DNA from: Symsagittifera roscoffensis
Taxonomy: Eukaryota; Xenacoelomorpha; Acoela; Convolutidae
Assembly: GCF_963678635.1 (NCBI RefSeq)
Contig: NC_087071.1
Coordinates: forward strand, 30,246,141 to 30,310,140
Direction of reading: 5' to 3'
Length of the DNA stretch: 64,000 nucleotides
A program made the translations under genes and the position numbers. The notes under the pieces were generated by a model. That model was not told the origin of the DNA. It worked only from the letters and a program-made list of their open reading frames with translations, and did not search any database. Of this stretch, positions 46,641-56,045 are shown in pieces. Each line of letters opens with the position of its first letter. Position 1 is the first letter of the stretch.

Positions 46641-46720
46641 GGCTCTTTTTCCTCCCGCCTCGTGCGGTTTTTTCATCATATGTAATTTTTATGTGTGTGT
46701 GTGGAAAGGGGGGGGGGGGT
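46641..46720 (+). mobile_element. Truncated GGCTCTTTT element (family A-like)
   Basis: GGCTCTTTTTCCTCCCGCC with CTCGTGCGG resembles the family A left end. Only ~50 bases later comes GTGTGTGTGTGGAAAGGGGGG, resembling the right poly-G part without the GAAAAAGAGCC terminus. It is an internally deleted or decayed copy. Confidence 0.5.
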
Positions 46721-47064
46721 TGTGTGGTGAAATTGAAATAAGAACAATACTAAGATCATTTAATGAGATCATCAAATGAGATTTCATTACTGGAGTGAAT
46801 CCTTGAGTAACAGACAACAAAGTAATTTTGACAACCTCTATAGGTTTTTAAAAAATGGCCAATCATATGCCATTGAAAAGCTATCCCCCCACTTGCCAAT
46901 TTTTATAAACAATTTTGTTTTCACATTATCCGGTTCGCCTGCAGTTTTAATCATTGTAATATAAAAGAAAGTTAGAAAAAATCGGCCAATCATATACCAT
47001 TAAATTATTTTATATATTATATTTACGAACGATTCGAACGACATCTAAAACTTTTATAAAATTT
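46721..47064. other. AT-rich, nothing firm
   Basis: The motif GGCCAATCATATGCCATT at about 46,857 recurs as GGCCAATCATATACCATT at about 46,983, a short direct repeat of unknown meaning. No gene is supported. Confidence 0.4.
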
Positions 47065-47440
47065 TCTCATCAACGAGAAAAACCAGCTTAAAAATTTTGA
47101 GTTTTGGTCGTATTTCAAGCTAATAAGGCCAGCGTGCAGGCCTACAAAAACTTAATTATGTTTAATTTAGTTAAGTTAAACTTAGTTTTACCGGAGTAAT
47201 ATTAGTTTTTGGATTTTTTAGCGTCATTTTTAAATTTAGTAGTTTTTCTAGTCATTTTTTTTAAACAAAGATTGTTTTATTTTACTGTGGTTGTCAAATA
47301 TAAGTACGTTTTAATTTTTTTTCAGATTTTTTTTTTGCATCACCACGCAAAAAAAAACAACATTAAGTTGAAAAAATTTTCTTCGTACTTTTTTAAGACT
47401 ATGGTCTAAACATTCTGTGCTGCAATCCTTTTTTTAATTT
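47065..47440 (+). repeat. Dispersed repeat, copy 2 (partner at 34.1 kb)
   Basis: Same motif order as 34,100-34,575, including CTAATAAGG, AGTTTTACC, TTTTTTAGCG, a T-run with CAG and the TCACCACGCAAAAA block. Divergence is considerable. ORF 47,209-47,409 is a Phe-rich translation of T-runs. Confidence 0.5.
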
Positions 47441-48342
47441 TGCTTTTGCATGTTACTGTTTTAACGGAACAAAATCGGAAAACAGCTCTATAGTTTACCA
47501 GAAAGGTGGAATTAGACCTCAATTTTTCTTTGAAAATTATCAGCTTCTGCCAAAAATCAGTGTTTACCGTCGTTGCTTCAAGCAAGGATCAGTTACATAT
47601 TGATCATAATCAAAACAGAAATTTAGGCGAAACAAAACTGCTTTTCGTAAATATTACTGTAAGAGTTTCTGTTCAACAATCGTAAAAAATGTTAAACGTT
47701 TCGCACGCAAAATCATACAAGAACCTTGAGTTTTTTAGAATAGAATTTTTAATATATGCAAGAATTTTGAATAGATGCTGCTCACTTGGATTTATCATAA
47801 CGCGAATCCCAGAAATGTTTTCCAATGATTTTTTGCTGATTTTTGTCTGGCTCATTGATGAAAAAAAAAGGATTTAGCCTTTAAATAGCCTTTAAATAAC
47901 AAAGATTTAGCCTGTAAACAAGGATTTAGTTTTTAAAAACTCACAGAGTAATCACTAAACCAGTGATGCTGCCGCAATGAGTTGCCATGGATAATTCTGA
48001 TTTTTTTTGGATTTGCATGGTCTGTCTTCATAAGATTCTAAAATAATTGATTATAATGGATAAATAATCGCTAATTGAGTGTTACATTTAATTACAGCAA
48101 AAGAAATTGAAGAAATTGAAATGTTTGTCACTTGTCTTTTTTTTTTACTTGTCTCCATTTCCCACCATTTACCCGTTGCTTGAATTTACCGTAAAAATAA
48201 CGAAAAAACAAATCGTAAGCGCGTGCAAGCAATCCCCCCTTCACACAAACGCACACACTTATACCCCTCACTAGAGACCTTTACGCCGCCCCCTCAATAA
48301 AAACTAATGGGCTTTCAAGTGTCTCGGAAGTGGGACAAAAGA
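47441..48342. other. AT-rich, nothing recognised
   Basis: No supported gene. Near 47,872-47,935 the words GGATTTAGCC and CTTTAAATA repeat a few times over ~60 bases, a minor imperfect tandem repeat. Confidence 0.5.
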
Positions 48343-48349
48343 AGAGAGT

Positions 48350-48545
48350 ATATGTGGGGGGAGGGCAGGTGTGTGTGCGTGGGGGAAGAGCGTCTAGTTC
48401 TGGGGGTTGAGGTAGGGTAGATGGGGTTGGGGTAGGTGGAGGAGGAGGTGGGGGTAGGTGGGGTGGTGGTGAGGGTGGTGGGTGCATGTAGGTAGTTGGT
48501 GGGGTAGGTTGGGTGAGGTAGATGGGGGATGGGTGGGTAGTGTAG
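48350..48545 (+). repeat. G-rich low-complexity tract
   Basis: An irregular GGTGG/GGTAGG/GGGGTT tract with many G-runs of three or more on the plus strand, suited to G-quadruplex formation. It recurs in the second copy at about 49,850-50,045. It is not a telomere repeat, since no fixed short unit is maintained. Confidence 0.75.
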
Positions 48546-48846
48546 TTGTAGAAGTTGGGATAAATGTGGTAGTAAATTTTCAAAGTAGTTCAACTTTGGC
48601 GTTAAAATAGAGAAGACCATTAAAATGAAAAAGACTATAATGGAGAAAATAATCCCATATAATACATTAATATGAATTTTATATGGATTATAAACGAATT
48701 AATTTCTCCAAAAATGGACTAAAATGGATTGCAATCGATTGCTTGGTTCCAAAAGGTGATTCTAATCCATTATAATGGCAAAATTTTTGAACACGAAAAG
48801 CGTATAAAATCGATTTTTATCCATGGAACCCCACTGCGGGTGAGAA

Positions 48847-48885
48847 TTAAACTGTCCTAACATACTGCTGAAATTGACAGTTTAA
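48847..48885. other. 10-bp inverted repeat
   Basis: TTAAACTGTC (48,847-48,856) and GACAGTTTAA (48,876-48,885) are exact inverted repeats with a 19-base spacer. The same structure lies at 50,346-50,384 in the duplicate. The function is unknown. Confidence 0.6.
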
Positions 48886-49180
48886 CGAGGGACGCTAGTA
48901 AGTTTTTGTTACGACGCCATATTACCTTGATTATGCTTGAATTCCTCAGACTAATCTCTTATTTTTGCGAAACTCGAAACAGAATCAACGTAGGATAGTT
49001 GAAACGCAATGATAAGACAATTGAATAATCACTAGAAGGATTAGCTAATCGACGTTCAAACGTTTGTCGCTCAATTCCATAACTACAAAACTTGTCAGAA
49101 CTTTTTTGTAGGCAACTTTTTTCTCTGGATTCCAGCTACAAAAACCATAGAAAAAGCAGTCCCCGGAACCTAAAAACGAT

Positions 49181-49550
49181 TAGCACAATTTGGTGCTCTG
49201 TTTTAAAACCGATGTTACTTAAATCAAAACAAAATTTATAGAAGCAAAAAAAAAAATAAAAAAATTGTATAATTAATTAGCAAAATTTTCATCAGTTTTT
49301 GTTCTTTTTCAACTTGGCTACAACACTTGTATAATCTAAATTTCAAGAAATGATATATATAGAAGCACAATTTGGTGCTCTGTTTTAAAACCGATGTTAC
49401 TTAAATCAAAACAAAATTTATAGAAGCAATAAAAAAAATAAAAAAATTGTATAATTAATTAGCAAAATTTTCATCAGTTTTTGTTCTTTTTCAACTTGGC
49501 TACAACACTTGTATAATCTAAATTTCAAGAAATGATATATATAAGCACAG
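49181..49550 (+). repeat. 182-bp tandem duplication
   Basis: GCACAATTTGGTGCTCTG starts at 49,183 and again at 49,365, an offset of 182 bp. The ~182-bp units match almost exactly, apart from A-run length (AAGCAAAAAAAAAA versus AAGCAATAAAAAA). A third unit begins with AAGCAC near 49,543 but does not continue. Confidence 0.9.
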
Positions 49551-49841
49551 AAAATTTTTTGAGCAAGCTTTGTAAGAACCTAAGCATAAGCGCTGAGAAA
49601 CCTAGAGCATTTTAAAACAGACAATCTTCCTGGCAATACAGATTGCGAACGCTGTTTGCGTACTCGGAACAATAAATGACAAAATAACTTTCGAGGAAAA
49701 ATTTTTAATTGTAACACTTGTGTATTATATTTTCTCGTGTCGAGTTGCGTACTCTTATTGAAGAAACGTAAACCGTATCAATTTTATTTGTAAGGACATC
49801 AACGCTTGTCATCTTCTTTCATTATTATCACTTCCATATCT

Positions 49842-50590
49842 AGAGAGTATATGTGGGGGGAGGGCAGGTGTGTGTGCGTGGGGGAAGAGCGTCTAGTTCT
49901 GGGGGTTGAGGTAGGGTAGGTGGGGTTGGGGTAGGTGGAGGAGGAGGTGGGGGTAGGTGGGGTGGTGGTGAGGGTGGTGGGTGCATGTAGGTAGTTGGTG
50001 GGGTAGGTTGGGTGAGGTAGATGGGGGATGGGTGGGTAGTGTAGTTGTAGAAGTTGGGATAAATGTGGTAGTAAATTTTCAAAGTAGTTCAACTTTGGCG
50101 TTAAAATAGAGAAGACCATTAAAATGAAAAAGACTATAATGGAGAAAATAATCCCATATAATAAATTAATATGAATATTATATGGATTATAAACGAATTA
50201 ATTTCTCCAAAAATGGACTAAAATTGATTGCAATCGATTGCTTGGTTCCAAAAGGTGATTCTAATCCATTATAATGGCAAAATTTTTGAACACGAAAAGC
50301 GTATAAAATCGATTTTTATCCATGGAACCCCACTGCGGGTGAGAATTAAACTGTCCTAACATACTGCTGAAATTGACAGTTTAACGAGGGACGCTAGTAA
50401 GTTTTTGTTACGACGCCATATTACCTTGATTATGCTTGAATTCCTCAGACTAATCTCTTATTTTTGCGAAACTCGAAACAGAATCAACGTAGGATAGTTG
50501 AAACGCAATGATAAGACAATTGAATAATCACTAGAAGGATTAGCTAATCGACGTTCAAACGTTTGTCGCTCAATTCCATAACTACAAAAC
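49842..50590 (+). repeat. ~749-bp duplicated segment, copy 2, cut by the N gap
   Basis: Near-identical to 48,343-49,091. The match is still running when the sequence turns into N at 50,591, so the true length of the duplication is unknown. Confidence 0.92.
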
Positions 50591-50790
50591 NNNNNNNNNN
50601 NNNNNNNNNNNNNNNNNNNNNNNNNNNNNNNNNNNNNNNNNNNNNNNNNNNNNNNNNNNNNNNNNNNNNNNNNNNNNNNNNNNNNNNNNNNNNNNNNNNN
50701 NNNNNNNNNNNNNNNNNNNNNNNNNNNNNNNNNNNNNNNNNNNNNNNNNNNNNNNNNNNNNNNNNNNNNNNNNNNNNNNNNNNNNNNNNN
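50591..50790. other. Assembly gap of 200 N
   Basis: Exactly 200 undetermined bases, a size often used as a placeholder. It falls inside the second copy of a duplicated segment, so the gap is probably repeat-induced. Any ORF reported across it is meaningless. Confidence 0.98.
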
Positions 50791-51392
50791 CATTCATCAA
50801 AATAATTTTTATAAATTATCATCTTAAAAGAAACCAGTCTGAGGATCACCATTAGACAAATTATGTCCGTTTTCAGACGTGTCCCTGGTGTTTCTGCCTC
50901 TCAAGCAAAATGACGAGGGCTCAAGTTTCCCTGGTCTATTTTTGGTCTTGCTGTGTCTGCTGTGTTATTATCAGACAAAATAATGACTTTCCACCTTAGC
51001 TTTTCATTCATTGATGGAGTGTACAGAGATGAGGACAAAAAATTAATCAGACATCTGAAATTTCTCTTCAAAACCAGAAACGTTTCCTTGAAAAAATTCT
51101 AGCTGGTTAGTATGGATGTGGTCACCTTTTACTTTTATTATCATATGAAAAGTTAGAAAAAAATTAGTTAGTAGAAAAAAAATGAAAGATGGCTGTATAA
51201 GTGATTAGTTTTTTGCTGAATTATTTTCAAAATCTAAAAATCTATTTAAGAACCCTGATTTTGAGTCATTTGACATTTTCTATTTTCAGAGTACAGATCA
51301 AGAAGAAAATATTACTAATTATTTCACTTTATTTTTAAAAACTTCTAAAAATTGATCAACAGCTTTTTCCTATCAGTGGGGTGAATGTTATT
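50791..51392. other. AT-rich, nothing firm
   Basis: A 29-codon ORF at about 50,910 (ATGACGAGGGC, hydrophobic with four cysteines) resembles a short signal-like peptide but has no support. Otherwise AT-rich and featureless. Confidence 0.4.
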
Positions 51393-51768
51393 TTTTCCAA
51401 AAAGATGAAGAATTAATGATTTATGGCATATTTCAGACTATTTGGCCAATAAAACATTGGATTTCAGAGAGCTAGACGAAAAAAGACAAAAATAATTAAT
51501 TGGTGTCAACTTTTTACTTAAAGAGGGGAAGACCAGTTGTGGGAAGAAAAAGGTAACATGAGATAGTCGCAAAAATGTCACTTCTTCTTCTTTTACTCTA
51601 ATTAGATTACGACTAACTGTTATCTTTTTTGGAAAAAAATCAAGAAGTAGTGATTTGGGCATCTTTCAGACTGTTTTGTCAAAAATTTTGGAAATCAGTG
51701 AGCTAGATAACAAAAAAAACAAAAAAAGGATTAGTGGGATTTATTTTTGCAGGGGGAGGGGAAAAGAC
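51393..51768 (+). repeat. Diverged local duplication (~140 bp, two copies)
   Basis: TTTTTTCCAAAAAGATGAAG through TTTCAGACTATTTGGCC and TTTCAGAGAGCTAGACGA (51,393-51,530) aligns with TTTTTTGGAAAAAAATCAAG, TTTCAGACTGTTTTGTC and TCAGTGAGCTAGATAAC (51,623-51,768). The copies are well diverged. The minus-strand ORF at 51,438-51,662 bridges them and is not credible. Confidence 0.55.
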
Positions 51769-52814
51769 TTAAAGTTTTGACGAGAAGTTTACAATGCACT
51801 CGCGAAATTGACACTATGTCCAAATGCGGTACGACAGATGACGGCAAAATATGTAAATTTAACTCTCGTTGCCTTTTCCAATTTTTTGAAATTTAACTGA
51901 TGTTTTAAAAATAAAGTGGCAAAATCATTGTAATCGGGGAAACCTTATTTCGACTGAAATAGTTGATAAGTAGCTCTTCCCACATCCATGTTTAGGCCTA
52001 AGTAATTCATTATAACGGATATATGTTGATTTTTTGATTACCAAAAGTGGGTATTCCAAGAACTTATAATCAATCATAATCGTGATATTTTCCAACAGAC
52101 TAAATCTCTTAAAATGATTTAGTTTTGGATATTGTTCTTACAGAAAAACTGTTGAAAGTGGTTGTTATCGATTACTTTCAATTGTAATCTCTTCTTTCGA
52201 TAACATGTAAATTCCTTCAAAAACGTCTTTTATTTTTATCCTATGGATTGTTTTTTTTTCAAGACAAAGTATCTAAAAGTGAAAGGTCTTCTTTCATTTG
52301 AAAACAAAATTTCACCACGAAACAAATGCTTTCAGAAACTTTCTTCTACTGAAAGTTTCCAGCGGTAGATGAAAGCAACTCTTCCAATTAAATCATAAAA
52401 CTAAAACAATGTGCTAGTATTTTGGTGGTCAGAAAAACTAAAACAAATCTAATCAATTAGAAAAAATTTGAAAGCTGCTAAAACTACTTTCTCGTTTTTA
52501 ACTTAATGAACGTCTATGAAAAATATAAAATAACGTTTTCTTGTTATGAAAAGGTTTTCTTGTTATTGAAAGAACTTGAAAGTAGTACTTTAAAATGCAA
52601 GCAAAGCCTTAACAAGACTGCTCGTTTTAAGTCAAAGTCTTGAATGTTCTGACGGCCTTTTCAAGGCAATGGAGTAGTGTTAGATTTCAAAAAAGTTCAA
52701 GAAAAAAATTCGCAATATAAAGCACAAACTGATATATTCAAGAAAAATTTTCGCAATACAAAGCACAAACTGATATATTTTGCACGGTGCAAAGTATAAA
52801 GTAGACCAATTAGC
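51769..52814. other. AT-rich spacer with minor structures
   Basis: It includes a perfect 9-bp inverted repeat, GAAACTTTC at 52,335-52,343 and GAAAGTTTC at 52,351-52,359, with a 7-base loop. It also holds a 41-bp tandem duplication: TTCAAGAAAAA, CGCAATA and AAGCACAAACTGATATA at 52,696 and 52,737. No gene is supported. Confidence 0.55.
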
Positions 52815-53075
52815 TTGTTTCAATTCAGTTTGAAACAATTTCTAAAACTGAAATACATCGCCGTTGACGCGTTAATAGCGCAAAATCTTTCATGCGTCAA
52901 TTATCCCCCAAATTGCCAATCTTTAAGACGCCATAAATTTATAAAAAAAGATCGCATTGGAAAAATCTTTAAAAATTTGAGCTCAAAACAACGTTACCTT
53001 CCAACTGACATTAAAAAAATCCGAGATAAAAATTCACTCGAGCGCCAATATTTCGTCACTTTTTACAAAAATTGA
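52815..53075 (+). CDS. Doubtful 86-codon ORF
   Basis: The frame uses more C and G than its surroundings and reads Lys/Leu/Cys-containing, moderately protein-like sequence (FLKLKYIAVDALIAQN, SCVNYPPNCQSLRRHKF). There is no domain, splice signal or neighbour to support it. It could be a decayed repeat-derived segment, since the GCGTCAATTATCCCCCAA part resembles GCGTTGATTATCCCAAG near 55,118. Confidence 0.2.
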   Translation: MFQFSLKQFLKLKYIAVDALIAQNLSCVNYPPNCQSLRRHKFIKKDRIGKIFKNLSSKQRYLPTDIKKIRDKNSLERQYFVTFYKN

Positions 53076-55544
53076 ACAACGAGGCAAGGGATTTTTCGCA
53101 TGCCAGGAAACAAGAGTCCTGGATTCAGTTTTACCTAAAAAGTGGGCTCTAATGTCCGAAAAAAGTACAGCGCAGTTTACTGAAAAAATGCGTAAAACTC
53201 ATTCGATAGTTTATATAAAATTAGAACGCTGTAAGCCTCGACATTGTTTCCCAACTTGAGACAGTGATTTTAAACCATAGTCATCATTTGAATTTTGGGT
53301 GATTTTCAGAAATTTCAAAGCTTGAAAAAATATGAAGTCAACATATTGTGCACTGAGGAGAAGGTGAAAATGGTTGAAATTTGTTTTTTTTTGGCTATTC
53401 AATTCACTACATTGTGATTTATTTTTGAGGTTATGTCAAGGTCAAAAGAACCCAGATCGGCTGCATCTAGCTTTGAATCCCTCAGAAATAAATACGGTAA
53501 ATTTTGCTAATCGATGTTCTCTGTAGCCGTTGCGCAATCAGTGACGATTACACACTCGACCACAAACGCATGCATCTGTCTATAGCCTAAAGATATACAA
53601 ACCCAAAACCTCATAAAAGCATTTTATCACAAATTTGGTTCCCCCATCCAATTGGCTCTAGAATGGTACCTTTTCCTATAAAATCTTGCGGTAATTTCGG
53701 GTGAAACAGACTGGAAAAACCCACGACTAGCCGACATATTTACTAGTCGACATTTTCTGTTTGAGAACATGAAGTTGAAAATTCTTTCACTTTTGAGAAT
53801 ATGTTGTACTAGATAAATGTTTTTTTTTTCATGTTTTAGAATATGAGCTGAGCCACTGCGTAAAACATGCCTCGTCAGAATGGAATTCTGCTCTTTTAAT
53901 GCTGATAGAACATCCTTCAATGGTGACTTCAGAACACAAACTTTTTCATGCTAGAAATCGGCTCCCAGTACCTTGGAACTTCATTTTCTGTTGAATGATA
54001 AATATAGTTCAAATAAATATGTATGAATATTACCGCAAGCCGTGAAAGGTTGGACCTATCGCTGAGACAGAAAAGTGTTCTAAGTAAAAGGAGCTTGTTC
54101 TACAGAAAAGCAAATCACGAACTCAACCGAGCGCCCAACATCCAAGTGACATAGGAAACTGTCACTATATTGAGCAGTGAAGAGAGGACTACATGGTCAC
54201 CGAAAAAAATCTATGATAACCGTTGTTTGAAACTTTTTTTCAATTATTTGCGGTTTCTAAAATTTTTACGAGTCAAAGCTATCAACAAAAAGTCAATAAA
54301 GTAGTGTACTTAGCAGCCCAATTGTTCAGAAAATTAGATGAAAACAAAAATGGGACCCATCAATTTTCTTCTACTTCCTGCACCAAGCAGGCAAATTCTA
54401 GGTGTTAGATACAAGCTTCATCCATTAATTTGTCTCACTTCTACAATTTTAATGGTAAATATTTGAATATATAATAATCGTTCTTGAATCCTGGTTCTCT
54501 GTCCAAAAACTATACAATCTAAACTGTCTTTTTTTATTGTCATTGTAATTAATCTTGTCGCTGTAGCTTAACTTTATCGTCGTTGATCGGCATCCTTGTT
54601 GGTTGATAATATTGACTGAATTGTACAAAACCTATATTTCTGGGAAAAAATTAATCAACTTTATTTAAATTTCCGGCCCGAAAATATTGATGATGTGTTT
54701 AAATATTACATGGATTTTATTAAACTTTTTAAATTTCCTTATCAGTTTTTGATTTTAAAAAATTGGCTCAGCTGACCTCTCGAATTAGCTAGACAAGGTT
54801 GTTAAACATTAGGTTGCATGACTTGAGCGCATTAACATTTGTTGAAACACGACTGCTCGCTTGAGACGGCGAAGCACTGAATGTCCGACTGCACTTCAAG
54901 GCCAATATTAATAGCTTTAGCGTCAAAAATTGACTGCGTAATGAAAAAACTGTTTGATTTTTCTCCATCAATTTATTCCCCCACGCGCTAACATGAGCTC
55001 ACATGGCAATGGGATATTTTTTTGCGCCTGTTAATAATCAGAGCAAATATTTATCTCATTTCAGATTGGAGCGCATTTTTCAGCCATGTTTGCAAGTTAT
55101 TAGAACGCAATATACCGCGCGTTGATTATCCCAAGTTGGTCAAATATAAAATTTTCACCTCCTTTCTTTTCCAAAAAATGATCACAGGTTTTTTTAAATT
55201 TCAAATCCGGATAACAATATCTTCGAGATGGTATAAAAAATTTCCGTCAAAATCACTCGGATAAAAAGTCGAAAGTTGACTGACTAAAAAGAACGACCAT
55301 AACATAGATTTTTTTTTGAATTAATCTAATTTGCATCGTTTTGCTAGAAAAATTGTAGATTTAACGGTTGTAGATTAAACGCTTATCTGGTTTTGGTTGA
55401 GCGGCGAACTGAATTTAAAATATTCATTTTTGAAAGTGGTTCTTTCTAATGTTAGATAAGAAATAAAAAGTTTCGATACTTAAACATCAGAAAAAGATGT
55501 TAGATTATTGTTCCGACTTTCGATACGAAAGTAACGGAATATTT
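53076..55544. other. AT-rich, no supported gene
   Basis: ORFs at 53,211-53,402, 53,627-53,920, 54,223-54,408, 54,789-54,971 and 55,022-55,264 show no motif or coding composition I would trust. A short inverted repeat, GTGACA/TGTCAC, lies near 54,147-54,166. Otherwise nothing recognised. Confidence 0.45.
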
Positions 55545-56045
55545 GTACGCGGGGTGGGTTTTTTTCGTCTGACCAATCTCGATTTTTCAACTAGCCATTT
55601 TTGACAAAAAAGTTTTATATCATTCAAAAAGTATTGTTGTCCTGAGCTCAAATTGGAAAAGACAATTCACCTGTGATCATTTTTTGTAAATTTTGAGGAG
55701 TTTAAAATTGCCAATTTGGCCAATTTGGAACAATTAACGCGCAATATTTTTCGCGCTATTTACGCGTAAGCGGAGATTTAATCCGTCTCAGAAAAAATCC
55801 AAATTGGTTGAAGGAAGCTTAATTGCCATAATTGATTTGTTATAAAGGGCGAAATCTATTCGCTTGTGTTTTATATGGCGTTTGGGTGGATGATTTCATA
55901 AAAATATTTCAAATTTTAGGAATTTTTTTTCCACTTTATTTTATTTAATTTAATTTTTTTATGTTACTACTGCTCCATAAACCTTAAAAGGCAGTCGGAA
56001 TATTCAGGGCTTCGCCCTGATACGAGCAGTCCTGTCTATATATAG
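55545..56045 (+). repeat. Diverged copy of the GCGTACGCGGAGATTGA family
   Basis: CGCGGGGTGGGTTTTTTTCG, CTGACCAATC, CAAAAAGTATTGTTGTCCTGAG and ACGCGTAAGCGGAGATTTAA follow the same order as in the 35,715-36,170 copy (CTCGGGGTGGTTTTTTCTCC, AGACCAATTTTG, GTACGCGGAGATTGAC). It ends in GCAGTCGGAATATTCAGGG, related to GCAGTCGGAACAATCAGG near 36,512. The copy is ~20 kb from the main cluster, so the family is dispersed. Confidence 0.6.
56004..56020 (+). other. Hairpin at the end of the dispersed repeat
   Basis: TCAGGGC, TTC, GCCCTGA forms a perfect 7-bp stem with a 3-base loop. It is followed by ATACGAGCAGTCCTG. Related but weaker sequences occur near 36,520 and 38,230 (CTGATACGAGCA). It may mark the end of the repeat family. 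Confidence 0.55.

Larger units (their letters stand above)
48343..49091 (+). repeat. ~749-bp duplicated segment, copy 1
   Basis: The segment from AGAGAGTATATGTGGGG to CTACAAAAC matches 49,842-50,590 at a constant offset of 1,499 bp, with very few substitutions (for example GTAGATGG versus GTAGGTGG near 48,420). It starts with a ~190-base G/T-rich tract and continues into AT-rich sequence that contains the palindrome CCATTATAATGG and a 10-bp inverted repeat at 48,847-48,885. The proline-rich minus-strand ORFs across it are translations of the G/T-rich tract. Confidence 0.92.

Noticed and set aside
48350-48545. Interstitial telomere or subtelomeric repeat
   Set aside because: The G-rich tract has no constant short unit.
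48281-50119. Proline-rich ORFs on the minus strand (HPPPSPPPHLPPP and similar)
   Set aside because: They are produced by the G/T-rich low-complexity tract and exist in two overlapping frames; no coding constraint is visible.
50458-50852. ORFs spanning the N block
   Set aside because: They consist almost entirely of undetermined bases.
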